DNA of 64,000 bases from Chryseobacterium sp. (GTDB lineage: Bacteria > Bacteroidota > Bacteroidia > Flavobacteriales > Weeksellaceae): contig NZ_JAFAJM010000015.1 in assembly GCF_019236175.1 (NCBI RefSeq), forward strand, positions 62,001-126,000. The letters run 5' to 3'. The position numbers were made by a program, and so were the translations under genes. The notes beneath the pieces were generated by a model. It was not told the DNA's origin, did no database searches, and was given only the letters and a program-made list of their open reading frames with translations. Position 1 is the first letter of the stretch, and every line of letters starts with the position of its first letter. Shown here in pieces: positions 15,184 through 23,337 of the stretch.

Positions 15184-16578
15184 ATGTTTTCATCAAAGAC
15201 TTATCAAGACAGAAGAGCCGTATTACAGAACAATGTGGCGAGTGGAATTCTATTGTTTTTAGGAAATATAGAAAATCCTGTTAATTTTGAACATAATCCT
15301 TATTACTTCCGTCAGGACAGTACTTTCCTGTATTATTTCGGAATTCAGGAACCAAAGATTGCGGCTATTATTGATATTGATGAAAATAAGACCATTGTTT
15401 TTGGAGATGAGTTGAGTATTGATGACATCGTATGGATGGGCAGACAGGAAACGCTGAAAGAGAAAAGTCAGAAATCGGGGGTACAGGAAACTTTACCCTA
15501 TGCAGAACTTTCTCAATATCTTTTAAAAGCACAATCATCAGGCAGAAAAGTACACTACCTTCCACCCTATCAACCTTCCAGTAAAATTTTATTAACTGAT
15601 CTTTTAGGAATTAAAATTACAGAATTGCAGCCTTCTGTGGAAATGATCAAAGCAATTGTAAAGCAACGTTCTCTGAAAGAAGCTCAGGAAATTGTACAGA
15701 TTGAAGAAGCTGTAAATGTTTCCAATGAAATGCATCTTTTAGCAATGAGAATGGCTAAACCAGGGATTAAAGAATATGAAATCGCCAATGCTATTCAATA
15801 CCTTGCTGCGAATAAAGAATGCCAGATGTCTTATCCACCGATTGTAACCATCAATGGAGGGATTCTTCACAATCATTATCGCCTTAATACCCTGAAAGAA
15901 GGAGATCTCTTTCTTAACGATTCCGGGGCTGAGACGGCTATGGGATATGCTGGTGATCTAACGAGAACATTTCCTGTAAGCAAAACCTTTAGTACCAGAC
16001 AAAAAGAAATGTATGAAGTGGTACTGAATTCATTTAATAATGCTCAAAATCTTTTGAAACCAGGGGTTAAATTTAAAGATATTTATTTGAAGGCTTCTCA
16101 ATATCTGGTAGAAGGACTTGTAGATTTGGGATTGATGAAAGGAAATCCTGAAGAAGCTGTGAATAGCAATGCCCATACGCTGTTTTTCCAATGTGGATTA
16201 GGGCATATGATGGGCTTAGATGTTCATGATATGGAAGATCTTGGAGAACAATATATTGGCTATACTGAAGAAGAGCCTAAAGATACCAAAACATTCGGTC
16301 TTAAATCTTTGCGTTTAGGAAAAGCTTTGGAATCCGGATATGTAGTAACGGTAGAACCTGGTATTTACATGATTCCTGAGCTTATTGATATCTGGCAGGC
16401 TGAGAATAAAAATACAGATTTTATTAATTATGATAAAGTAAATGAATACAGAGATTTTGGCGGTGTGCGAATAGAAGATGATTTCCTGATTACGAATGAA
16501 GGTTACAGACTTCTCGGAAACGGACTGATAAAAACGGTCGACGAAATTGAAAATTACCGAAAAGAGCATTTAGCTTAA
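15184..16578 (+). CDS. Xaa-Pro aminopeptidase (aminopeptidase P, M24B)
   Basis: A 464-residue dinuclear metallopeptidase that removes an N-terminal residue preceding proline or hydroxyproline. The N-terminal AMP_N domain (about 1-135) includes FRQDSTFLYYFGIQEP; the M24 pita-bread domain (about 170-460) carries the metal ligands: Asp in NDSGAE and GDLTRTFP, His in CGLGHMMGLDVHD, Glu in TVEPGIY and Glu in GGVRIEDDFLI. No signal peptide is visible, so it acts in the cytoplasm. It is divergent from the AraC gene and could release hydroxyproline from peptides for the neighbouring operon. Family identity is secure; the pathway link is inference. Confidence 0.93.
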   Translation: MFSSKTYQDRRAVLQNNVASGILLFLGNIENPVNFEHNPYYFRQDSTFLYYFGIQEPKIAAIIDIDENKTIVFGDELSIDDIVWMGRQETLKEKSQKSGVQETLPYAELSQYLLKAQSSGRKVHYLPPYQPSSKILLTDLLGIKITELQPSVEMIKAIVKQRSLKEAQEIVQIEEAVNVSNEMHLLAMRMAKPGIKEYEIANAIQYLAANKECQMSYPPIVTINGGILHNHYRLNTLKEGDLFLNDSGAETAMGYAGDLTRTFPVSKTFSTRQKEMYEVVLNSFNNAQNLLKPGVKFKDIYLKASQYLVEGLVDLGLMKGNPEEAVNSNAHTLFFQCGLGHMMGLDVHDMEDLGEQYIGYTEEEPKDTKTFGLKSLRLGKALESGYVVTVEPGIYMIPELIDIWQAENKNTDFINYDKVNEYRDFGGVRIEDDFLITNEGYRLLGNGLIKTVDEIENYRKEHLA

Positions 16579-16615
16579 TCTATTAATACATGCGTAACTC
16601 ATCAACAAAAATCCA

Positions 16616-17221
16616 TTGAAATTACCACGCTCCTATTATGAAAATCAGAATGTCCTTTTTCTGGCACAGGATCTTTTAGGAAAAGTCCTTTTTACAGAAA
16701 TAGACGGTAGGATAACATCGGGAATCATTGTAGAAACGGAAGCGTATTTCGGTATACAGGATAAAGCCTCGCATGCTTATGGCGGCAGACGGACAGACCG
16801 TACTGAAATACTGTACAGCAGCGGTGGTATTTCTTACGTTTATCTGTGTTATGGGATTCATCATCTGTTCAATATCGTCACTTCTGTAAAAGATGAACCG
16901 CATGCTGTTTTAATCCGGGCTGTTGAACCATCGACAGGCAAAGATATTATGGAATTCAGAAGGAATATGCCCGCTTCTAAAGCCGCTATTTCTTCCGGTC
17001 CCGGATCAGCTGCCAAAGCGTTGGGAATAGACCGCTCTTTTAATAAGAAAGATCTCACCGCCCATGAAATATGGATTGAAGATCATGGTATTCTGTACAC
17101 TACGGATGAGATTGCAGTAACCACCCGTATCGGGGTAGATTATGCTCAGGAGGATGCCCTTTTACCGTGGCGCTTTTTTGTGAAAGGCAACAGATATGTA
17201 AGCAGACCCAATAAAGAGTAA
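16616..17221 (+). CDS. DNA-3-methyladenine glycosylase (AAG/MPG family)
   Basis: A 201-residue base-excision repair enzyme of the eukaryotic-like AAG family, which removes alkylated and deaminated purines. The active-site glutamate lies in GIIVETEAYFG; RTDRTEILYSSGGISYVYLCYGIHHLFNIVT and the GPGSAAKALGIDRSFNKKDL loop are typical. The only in-frame initiator consistent with the conserved N-terminus LPRSYYENQNVLFLAQDLLG is TTG at 16616; an ATG at 16590 is in a different frame and stops after nine codons. It follows the aminopeptidase by 37 bases and may be read from the same transcript. Confidence 0.92.
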   Translation: MKLPRSYYENQNVLFLAQDLLGKVLFTEIDGRITSGIIVETEAYFGIQDKASHAYGGRRTDRTEILYSSGGISYVYLCYGIHHLFNIVTSVKDEPHAVLIRAVEPSTGKDIMEFRRNMPASKAAISSGPGSAAKALGIDRSFNKKDLTAHEIWIEDHGILYTTDEIAVTTRIGVDYAQEDALLPWRFFVKGNRYVSRPNKE

Positions 17222-17313
17222 CTTTAATTTCTGATTTAGAGCTCAGCCGATCAGGAGTTTTTATCATTGATATGAATTATATCAATACTTTTTAAAGAGA
17301 TATTTGGAAAATA

Positions 17314-17342
17314 AAAGAGTGGTACATTCGTTACCACTCTTT
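17314..17342. terminator. Bidirectional terminator between the glycosylase and thioredoxin-like genes
   Basis: AAAGAGTGGTA (17314-17324) pairs perfectly with TACCACTCTTT (17332-17342) around a 7-base loop, with A/T flanks on both sides. It separates two convergent genes. Confidence 0.75.
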
Positions 17343-17369
17343 ATATTATTTACACATCTGTAAGGAGTA

Positions 17370-17876
17370 TTATTTTAGATTTTTCTTTAAAAACTCCCGG
17401 AGATCCGTACCGTGGAGGTTTTTAGCAATAATAGTCCCCTGTCCGTCAATAATGACATTAAAAGGCAGCTCATCCACTTCATAAGCTTTTGCTACAGGAC
17501 TTTTCCAGAATTTTAAATCGCTGATCTGTATCCAGCTGATCGCAAACCGGTCTATTGCTTTTTGCCAGCTTTCTTTATTTCTGTCCAAAGAAACACCAAG
17601 AATTTCAAATGCATTGTTTTTTACCTGTTCAGAATAAGCCTCATACAGGTTTTTTAGCTCAGGCTGTTCTTCGACACAAGGGGAACACCAGGTTGCCCAG
17701 AAATCAATAAGAACCAGTTTTCCTTTGAGAGAAGAAGACGAAAATGGGGTTCCGTCTGCTTTTAACATGGTGATTTCAGGAATTTTTTTTCCGATCTCTA
17801 TCTTGCCCTGAGAAAACACAAAACTTGAAAAGATAATTAAAAATAATACTGTAAAGCGGGTTTTCATATTAATCAT
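17370..17876 (-). CDS. Exported TlpA/ResA-like thioredoxin
   Basis: A 168-residue protein with an N-terminal signal peptide (KTRFTVLFLIIFSSFVFSQ) and a thioredoxin-like fold. The redox site is WATWCSPC, followed by VEEQPEL, and the cis-proline region is ELPFNVIIDGQG. It should act in the periplasm as a thiol:disulfide oxidoreductase of the TlpA/ResA group. The ATG at 17876 overlaps the rhodanese gene stop by 8 bases; a second ATG at 17867 is also possible. Overlap implies translational coupling and a shared function. Confidence 0.87.
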   Translation of the reverse strand: MINMKTRFTVLFLIIFSSFVFSQGKIEIGKKIPEITMLKADGTPFSSSSLKGKLVLIDFWATWCSPCVEEQPELKNLYEAYSEQVKNNAFEILGVSLDRNKESWQKAIDRFAISWIQISDLKFWKSPVAKAYEVDELPFNVIIDGQGTIIAKNLHGTDLREFLKKNLK

Positions 17877-18297
17877 TTGTAGGGTAATCTTTATCTAGCC
17901 AGTCTGTTTTGATATTTTTGGGAAGATTTAAAAGTTTAGCATTCTTAAAGCCCAGTTCCATCAGGAGATTAAATGCAGGACGGATATTCGGACATTTCAC
18001 AAAAGGACAGCATCCGCAATAAATAACGATTTCCCTGTCTTTAGGAATATCTTTGAGATAATTTCTTAGTTTTTCCAGATTCTCAGGCTCATGAGTGGGC
18101 CCGATATCTACAGAACCTTTAATAATAGCTTCCGGTCCTACGGAAAGAATCACCAGATCTTTTGTTTTCTTCTTTACAATTCTGGATGCCAGTAGTGCAG
18201 GATCCATCAGTTGGCTTTCTTTCCATGGATCCTGTTTTTGCTGTGCCTGACTGAATACAGAGCAGACGAAACAAGCAATGATTAACAAATACTTCAT
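17869..18297 (-). CDS. Exported rhodanese-like protein
   Basis: Read from the ATG at 18297 (MKYLLIIACFVCSVFSQAQ, a signal peptide) the protein has 142 residues and a single rhodanese domain. The active loop is EIVIYCGCCPFVKCPNIRPA, with four cysteines in the space where standard rhodaneses have one. Rhodaneses move sulfane sulfur or work in redox relay. The overlap with the thioredoxin-like gene suggests a periplasmic sulfur or disulfide relay, but no substrate is evident. A longer frame to 18333 adds a segment that would spoil the signal peptide. Confidence 0.82.
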   Translation of the reverse strand: MKYLLIIACFVCSVFSQAQQKQDPWKESQLMDPALLASRIVKKKTKDLVILSVGPEAIIKGSVDIGPTHEPENLEKLRNYLKDIPKDREIVIYCGCCPFVKCPNIRPAFNLLMELGFKNAKLLNLPKNIKTDWLDKDYPTND

Positions 18298-18370
18298 ACT
18301 TCTATTTTTCACAAAGATAAAAGATGGAAACATAAAGTTGAAAGTTAAAAATGTTATATGGTGAATATTT

Positions 18371-18640
18371 TTAACTATTTATCCTTTTAGGGCTTATGTG
18401 GATGAGATTTGAGGCACCGGGTTCTATGATGAGCTGAACGGCTGTAGCTCTCTCCTCTTCTCTTCCTACAATTGCAGATCCTGCAGCTAAGGTCAGCTTT
18501 CCCTGAAAAGCCGGATGAGGAGGAAGCAGAGAAATTTCAATTTCGTCTTCCAGCTCTATAATAATAGAATCAGCCTCTATAAGCGTTTTTGTTCCGTCTT
18601 TTGCAATGGCAAATGCTTTATATTTTTGTACTTCTTTCAT
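18371..18640 (-). CDS. Conserved hypothetical protein
   Basis: An 89-residue protein of unknown function from the ATG at 18640 (MKEVQKYKAFAI). It is predicted as all-beta, acidic in the middle (IIIELEDEIEISLLPPHPAF) and ends in a short basic tail. A longer frame begins at 18703, but a good -7 box (TATCTTTG, 18670-18677) lies inside that extension, which favours the shorter form. No signal peptide or membrane segment is seen. The family is not recognised. The divergent gene is the FAD dehydrogenase at 18797. Confidence 0.6.
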   Translation of the reverse strand: MKEVQKYKAFAIAKDGTKTLIEADSIIIELEDEIEISLLPPHPAFQGKLTLAAGSAIVGREEERATAVQLIIEPGASNLIHISPKRINS

Positions 18641-18669
18641 TTCATTATTTTTAATTCCCGCAGGTAAAA

Positions 18670-18677
18670 CAAAGATA
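18670..18677 (-). promoter_or_regulatory. Predicted -7 box for the 89-residue hypothetical gene
   Basis: TATCTTTG on the minus strand is an exact TAnnTTTG match, about 30 bases upstream of the ATG at 18640. A clear -33 TTTG is not seen. Confidence 0.35.
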
Positions 18678-18796
18678 TCAATAAGATTTCTTGGAATGAT
18701 CATCTGTTTTATCTTAATATTTTAAGCCTTTTATTCATTGGACTATAAATATTTTATACTTTTATGTAACGTATTGTTCAATAAATATTCTTACAA

Positions 18797-20458
18797 ATGG
18801 ACGAAAAATTCCAACCTGACGCGATTATTATAGGAACCGGGCTTGCAGGGCTTACTGCTGCAATGGAAATCACCAATGCCGGAAAAAAAGTACTCTTACT
18901 GGATCAGGAAACCGAACAGAATATCGGAGGACAGGCTTTCTGGTCATTTGGCGGGCTGTTTCTTATCGATTCACCCCAACAACGAAGAATGGGGATAAAA
19001 GATTCCTATGAGCTTGCTTTACAGGACTGGAAAGGAACTGCCGGATTTGACCGTAAAGAAGATTACTGGCCCCGTCAGTGGGCGGAAGCTTATCTAAAAT
19101 TTGCAGCAGGTGAAAAGTATGAATACATTTCCGGATTGGGAATCAGGCTGATGTTTATGGTAGGCTGGGCAGAACGCGGTGATGGCTCTGCTGCAGGACA
19201 CGGAAATTCAGTCCCCCGATTTCATGTCAGCTGGGGAACAGGTACGGGAGTTGTAAAGCCTTTTGTGGAAAAAGCTTATCAGGCCAGAGAAAAAGGACTA
19301 TTACAGATGAAATTTAGACACAGAGTAACACAGCTGATACTTGAAAACGGAAAAATAAAGGGAGTTACAGGAGATATCCTTGAAAATGATGATAAGGAAA
19401 GAGGAGTTGCTACCAACAGAACTGTAATATCCTCGTTTGAATATTCTGCCCCTCATATTATTATCACCTCCGGAGGTATAGGTGCGAATCATGAACTGGT
19501 AAGAAAAAACTGGCCGGAAAGATTAGGGAAAGCTCCTGAAAATATGGTATGTGGAGTACCTGATTATGTAGATGGAAAAATGATTGGTATTTCAGAAGAG
19601 GCAGGAGCCCATATTATTAACCGGGACAGAATGTGGCATTATACGGAAGGATTACAAAACTGGAACCCAATCTGGACCAACCACGGAATCCGGATTTTAC
19701 CCGGCCCTTCTTCCTTATGGTTTGATGCAAAAGGAAAACGCCTCCCCGCTCCTTTTCTTCCCGGATTTGATACATTGGGAACCTTACAGTATATACAAGA
19801 AACCGGATACTCCTATTCCTGGTTTATCCTGACACAGAAAATTATTAAAAAAGAATTTGCTCTTTCCGGTTCGGAACAAAACCCTGATATTACCAATAAA
19901 GATTATGCTCTTTTTCTGAAAAGAATTTTTGGTAAAAAAGCCCCCGGACCTGTAGAAGCTTTTAAAGAACACGGAAACGATTTTATAGTATCCGATAATC
20001 TGGAAGATCTGGTGAACAAAATGAATCAGCTGACAGGAGATCATCTTTTACATTATGAAAAAATAAAAGCTCAGATTGAAGACCGAGACCGAGAACTGGA
20101 CAACAAATTCTCAAAAGATACACAGGTGAATTATATACGGAATACCCGAAACTATTTAGGCGATAAATTGGGACGTGTGGCCTCACTGCATAAGATCCTT
20201 GATCCGAAAAATGGTCCTCTGATTGCGGTACGTCTTAATATTCTTACCCGAAAAACATTGGGAGGTATTAAAACGAATCTGAACGGACAGGTATTAAGAG
20301 ATGACGATAGTATCATCGAAGGACTGTATGCTGCCGGTGAAGCTGCCGGTTTCGGAGGTGGCGGAATGCACGGATACCGTGCATTGGAGGGAACATTTTT
20401 AGGCGGATGTATTTTTTCAGGAATGAAAGCCGGAAAATATATTGCAGGACTGAAATAA
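18797..20458 (+). CDS. FAD-binding dehydrogenase (fumarate reductase/ketosteroid dehydrogenase fold, COG3573-like)
   Basis: A 553-residue flavoprotein. The N-terminus has the FAD motif IIIGTGLAGLTAAMEI followed by LLLDQE, and the GGQAFWSFGGLF segment characteristic of this subgroup. The C-terminal FAD_binding_2 segment GLYAAGEAAGFGGGGMHGYRALEGTFLGGCIFSG closes the fold. The family is related to 3-ketosteroid delta1-dehydrogenase and fumarate reductase flavoproteins, but the real substrate of this branch is not established. No signal peptide. It is followed by an SDR 24 bases downstream, and a hydrolase after that, so a small oxidative operon is likely. Confidence 0.85.
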   Translation: MDEKFQPDAIIIGTGLAGLTAAMEITNAGKKVLLLDQETEQNIGGQAFWSFGGLFLIDSPQQRRMGIKDSYELALQDWKGTAGFDRKEDYWPRQWAEAYLKFAAGEKYEYISGLGIRLMFMVGWAERGDGSAAGHGNSVPRFHVSWGTGTGVVKPFVEKAYQAREKGLLQMKFRHRVTQLILENGKIKGVTGDILENDDKERGVATNRTVISSFEYSAPHIIITSGGIGANHELVRKNWPERLGKAPENMVCGVPDYVDGKMIGISEEAGAHIINRDRMWHYTEGLQNWNPIWTNHGIRILPGPSSLWFDAKGKRLPAPFLPGFDTLGTLQYIQETGYSYSWFILTQKIIKKEFALSGSEQNPDITNKDYALFLKRIFGKKAPGPVEAFKEHGNDFIVSDNLEDLVNKMNQLTGDHLLHYEKIKAQIEDRDRELDNKFSKDTQVNYIRNTRNYLGDKLGRVASLHKILDPKNGPLIAVRLNILTRKTLGGIKTNLNGQVLRDDDSIIEGLYAAGEAAGFGGGGMHGYRALEGTFLGGCIFSGMKAGKYIAGLK

Positions 20459-20482
20459 ACAGATATACAAATCAGGAGATTT

Positions 20483-21286
20483 ATGAATGAGTATTTTAAT
20501 GATAAAGTCATCTGGATTACAGGAGCATCCTCAGGAATCGGTGAAGCATTGGTTAGGGAACTGGCGAAGAACAGTACGGCAAAAGTAATTCTCTCATCAA
20601 GAAAAGAAAGCCAGCTTTATACCGTTGCAGAAAATGCCGGGCTTACAACTGAGCGATATGCAGTAATTCCTTTAGATCTTGTTTATTATAAAGAGCTGCC
20701 CGAAACAGCCGCCATAGCTGTCAGTAAGTTTGGAAAGATTGATATTCTGATTAATAATGCAGGACTTTCCCAACGTTCTCTGGCAATGAAAACCGATATC
20801 GAGGTGGATAAACGTCTTATCGAAGTGGATTATATCGGAACTGTTGCACTCACTAAAGCTGTTGTTCCTTATATGATTAAGAACGGAGGCGGCCAGATTG
20901 CCGTTGTTTCAAGTCTTATGGGAATATTCGGAGCACCGATGCGCAGTGGATATGCGGCGGCAAAACACGCTCTTCATGGTTTTTTTGATGCGTTTCGTGC
21001 TGAATTATATACTGAAAATATTTCGATAACAATTATCTGCCCGGGATTTATACAAACCGAGATATCCGTTCATGCGGTAACTGGAGACGGCTCTGCACAG
21101 GGAACGATGGATGATGCGACCATGAAAGGAATGCCTGTGGATATTTTCGCAAAGAAAATGCTGAATGCCATTGAAAAAAAGAAAAATCAAAAAGCGATTG
21201 GTGGTAAAGAAGTATTGGGGGCTTATCTGAAAAGATTCTTCCCTGCTCTGCTGGCGAAGATTGTCCGTAAAGCAAAAGTCGTCTGA
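20483..21286 (+). CDS. SDR-family oxidoreductase (DHRS7-like)
   Basis: A 267-residue classical short-chain dehydrogenase. It has the cofactor motif GASSGIGEA, the NNAG motif (INNAGLSQRS), the catalytic Ser in VVSSLMG, and the YxxxK motif in YAAAKHAL. The arginine in LSSRKESQ after the second strand suggests NADPH. Its C-terminal MLNAIEKKKNQKAIGGKEVLGAYLKRFFP is typical of the DHRS7B-like group. It starts 24 bases after the FAD dehydrogenase. The substrate is unknown. Confidence 0.88.
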   Translation: MNEYFNDKVIWITGASSGIGEALVRELAKNSTAKVILSSRKESQLYTVAENAGLTTERYAVIPLDLVYYKELPETAAIAVSKFGKIDILINNAGLSQRSLAMKTDIEVDKRLIEVDYIGTVALTKAVVPYMIKNGGGQIAVVSSLMGIFGAPMRSGYAAAKHALHGFFDAFRAELYTENISITIICPGFIQTEISVHAVTGDGSAQGTMDDATMKGMPVDIFAKKMLNAIEKKKNQKAIGGKEVLGAYLKRFFPALLAKIVRKAKVV

Positions 21287-21477
21287 ATAAAATATTATAA
21301 TGAACAATGATCTATATTAATAATTTTTTTAATGTTCTTGAAAAATTCATAATCGATGTCTGTAAAACTGTCATTTTAAAATCAATCACGAACCTCTGGA
21401 AATCTGAAGTTTCTCTGATCAGTAAAATGTATCCGTTTTCAGGTAAAATGTCTACCTGTTCTGAAAGCTGATGACTG

Positions 21478-21485
21478 TACATTTG
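21478..21485 (+). promoter_or_regulatory. Predicted -7 box for the alpha/beta hydrolase gene
   Basis: TACATTTG is an exact TAnnTTTG match located 42 bases upstream of the ATG at 21528, and inside the reading frame that would result from an earlier start at 21471. It therefore supports the later start. Confidence 0.4.
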
Positions 21486-21527
21486 TATCATAAAATAAGT
21501 ACAGTATTAATCACTAAAATAAATAGT

Positions 21528-22451
21528 ATGATTCAGTCAGTTAAATTTAAAAATCTTTATTGGGATGTAGCGGCAGACATTTATTTTCCGTCTGATTTTG
21601 ATGAAAATAAAAAGTATGCCACTATTATCAGTGCGCACCCTATTGGAAGCTGTAAGGAACAGACTTCAGGAAATATTTACGGAAAGGCCTTGGCCGATGC
21701 AGGATTTGTCGTCCTTGCGTTTGATGCTTCTTTTCAGGGAGCGAGCGGCGGAGAGCCCCGTTTCATTGAAAACCCTACGTTGAGAGTAGAAGATTTCCGT
21801 TGTGCATGCGATTATCTGGTTACCTTACCTTATGTTGATGAGAAGCGTATCGGAGTATTGGGAATCTGCGGTGGCGGTGGTTATGCCATTAATGCTGCAA
21901 TGACTGAGCGTCGTATCAAAGCTGTAGGAAGTGTTACAGGAGCTAATTACGGAAGACTTTGGAGAGAAGCATTCGGAAACTGGAATCCGGTTGACACCCT
22001 GGAAAAAATTGCAGAACAACGTACCGCAGAAGCAAGGGGGGCTGCTCCACGCACCGATCATTTTTTACCTCCTTCTGTGGAAGCAGTACATGCGGCAGGA
22101 ATTAAGGATATTGATGTACTGGAAGCTACAGACTACTATAAAACTTCAAGAGGAGAAAAACCAAACGGGGCAACCAGTTATCTGTATTCCAGAAGTGATG
22201 CAGCAGTGGGTTGGGATGCTTTTTATCTGGCAGAAGTATTGTTAACTCAGCCATTAATGGTCGTAATCGGAGATCAACCCGGAGGTTTTGGAGCTTACAG
22301 AGACGGACTGGAAATAATCCGAAGAGCAAGATCAGAAAAAAAAGAATTGGTCGTAGCAGAAGGATGGTCACATTATGATCTGTATGACAAACCAGAACCG
22401 GTAAAAATTGCACTGGACAAATTGATCCCTTTTTATAAGGATAATTTATAA
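21528..22451 (+). CDS. Dienelactone-hydrolase-like alpha/beta hydrolase
   Basis: Read from the ATG at 21528 the protein has 307 residues and the alpha/beta hydrolase fold. The nucleophile elbow is GICGGGG with Cys114 in the nucleophile position rather than serine, as in dienelactone hydrolase. The oxyanion region is IISAHPIGSCKEQ, the acid is likely in VVIGDQPGG and the histidine in EGWSHYDLYD. The protein belongs to a YcjY/DLH-like group often found in soil bacteria; the substrate is unknown. A longer frame to 21471 is unlikely because a -7 box lies in it. Confidence 0.85.
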   Translation: MIQSVKFKNLYWDVAADIYFPSDFDENKKYATIISAHPIGSCKEQTSGNIYGKALADAGFVVLAFDASFQGASGGEPRFIENPTLRVEDFRCACDYLVTLPYVDEKRIGVLGICGGGGYAINAAMTERRIKAVGSVTGANYGRLWREAFGNWNPVDTLEKIAEQRTAEARGAAPRTDHFLPPSVEAVHAAGIKDIDVLEATDYYKTSRGEKPNGATSYLYSRSDAAVGWDAFYLAEVLLTQPLMVVIGDQPGGFGAYRDGLEIIRRARSEKKELVVAEGWSHYDLYDKPEPVKIALDKLIPFYKDNL

Positions 22452-22462
22452 TGTTTTTAACT

Positions 22463-22493
22463 AAAATGCACGAATATTTTATTCGTGCATTTT
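22463..22493. terminator. Bidirectional terminator between the hydrolase and PAP2 genes
   Basis: AAAATGCACGAAT (22463-22475) and ATTCGTGCATTTT (22481-22493) form a perfect 13-bp stem with a 5-base loop. It separates two convergent genes and ends in A/T runs on both sides. Confidence 0.85.
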
Positions 22494-22513
22494 GATATGA
22501 TGATCATATCTTT

Positions 22514-23317
22514 TTAAAAGTTTTTTACAAATCCTATTCCTATGGCATTATTCTGATAAAATGGCATAATCATGGTTGATGAGAATGCTTTTTTGTTTTT
22601 ATTTTTTCCACGCAGCACATTGTCAATTCTGGGATATAACCAATACGCAAGTTCTGTAGAGAGAATACCAAAACCGGTTCCGGCAATGACATCTCCCAGC
22701 CAGTGCTTATCATTCAGCATCCGGTATATCCCCGTAAAAATAGCAAAAGGATATCCCGAAAGACTTAATAATAAATTGGTGTCTTTATACTCCCTGAACA
22801 TAAACTGAGCGTTTGAAAATGCCGTAGCAGCATGCCCCGAAGGAAAAGACATCGTATTAGACCGATCCGGTCTTTCTTCTTTAACCATATATTTTAAAGG
22901 AAGTGTAAAAGCTGCGGCAATCAATTGTGAGGAGGCATAAATAATCGTTCTGTCTCTTACATTGTGTTTTCCTTTTACACCTGCCAGATTCAATCCATAG
23001 ACTATAAGCCCCGGAGCATATTGGGTATAGTCATCAAGTTTTATACGAGTCGGCTGATGTTCATTAATTTCAGTTCTCGTAGAGATATTAAGCTGTCTTA
23101 GGTCCTTAACCATCAGCCCTGTTACTCCATAAGTAATAAAGGCTGCCGGAATAATCAGACTTTTATAATTCAGTCGGACTTTTGGAGTACTTGTTGTACT
23201 ATCCTGTTTCGTCTCCTGAACTGTAATGGTGTCGTTATTGTTTTGAGCATTGATTGTACTGAAAGCTGAAATTAAAACAATAAAATAGATCAGCAATTTT
23301 TGACGGTGTTTTTTCAT
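22514..23317 (-). CDS. PAP2-family membrane phosphatase
   Basis: A 267-residue protein with a signal peptide (QKLLIYFIVLISAFSTINAQ) and the three PAP2 motifs: KYMVKEERP, SFPSGHAA and YRMLNDKHWLGD. The family removes phosphate from lipid phosphates such as undecaprenyl diphosphate, phosphatidic acid or lipid A. The segment between the signal peptide and motif 1 contains a few hydrophobic helices (SLIIPAAFITYGVTGLMV and others), so the enzyme may be embedded in or facing the envelope. It follows the outer-membrane barrel gene by 20 bases, so the two form an operon and may act together on envelope lipids (inference). Confidence 0.86.
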   Translation of the reverse strand: MKKHRQKLLIYFIVLISAFSTINAQNNNDTITVQETKQDSTTSTPKVRLNYKSLIIPAAFITYGVTGLMVKDLRQLNISTRTEINEHQPTRIKLDDYTQYAPGLIVYGLNLAGVKGKHNVRDRTIIYASSQLIAAAFTLPLKYMVKEERPDRSNTMSFPSGHAATAFSNAQFMFREYKDTNLLLSLSGYPFAIFTGIYRMLNDKHWLGDVIAGTGFGILSTELAYWLYPRIDNVLRGKNKNKKAFSSTMIMPFYQNNAIGIGFVKNF

Positions 23318-23337
23318 CCTGAAGCACGTATTCTATA

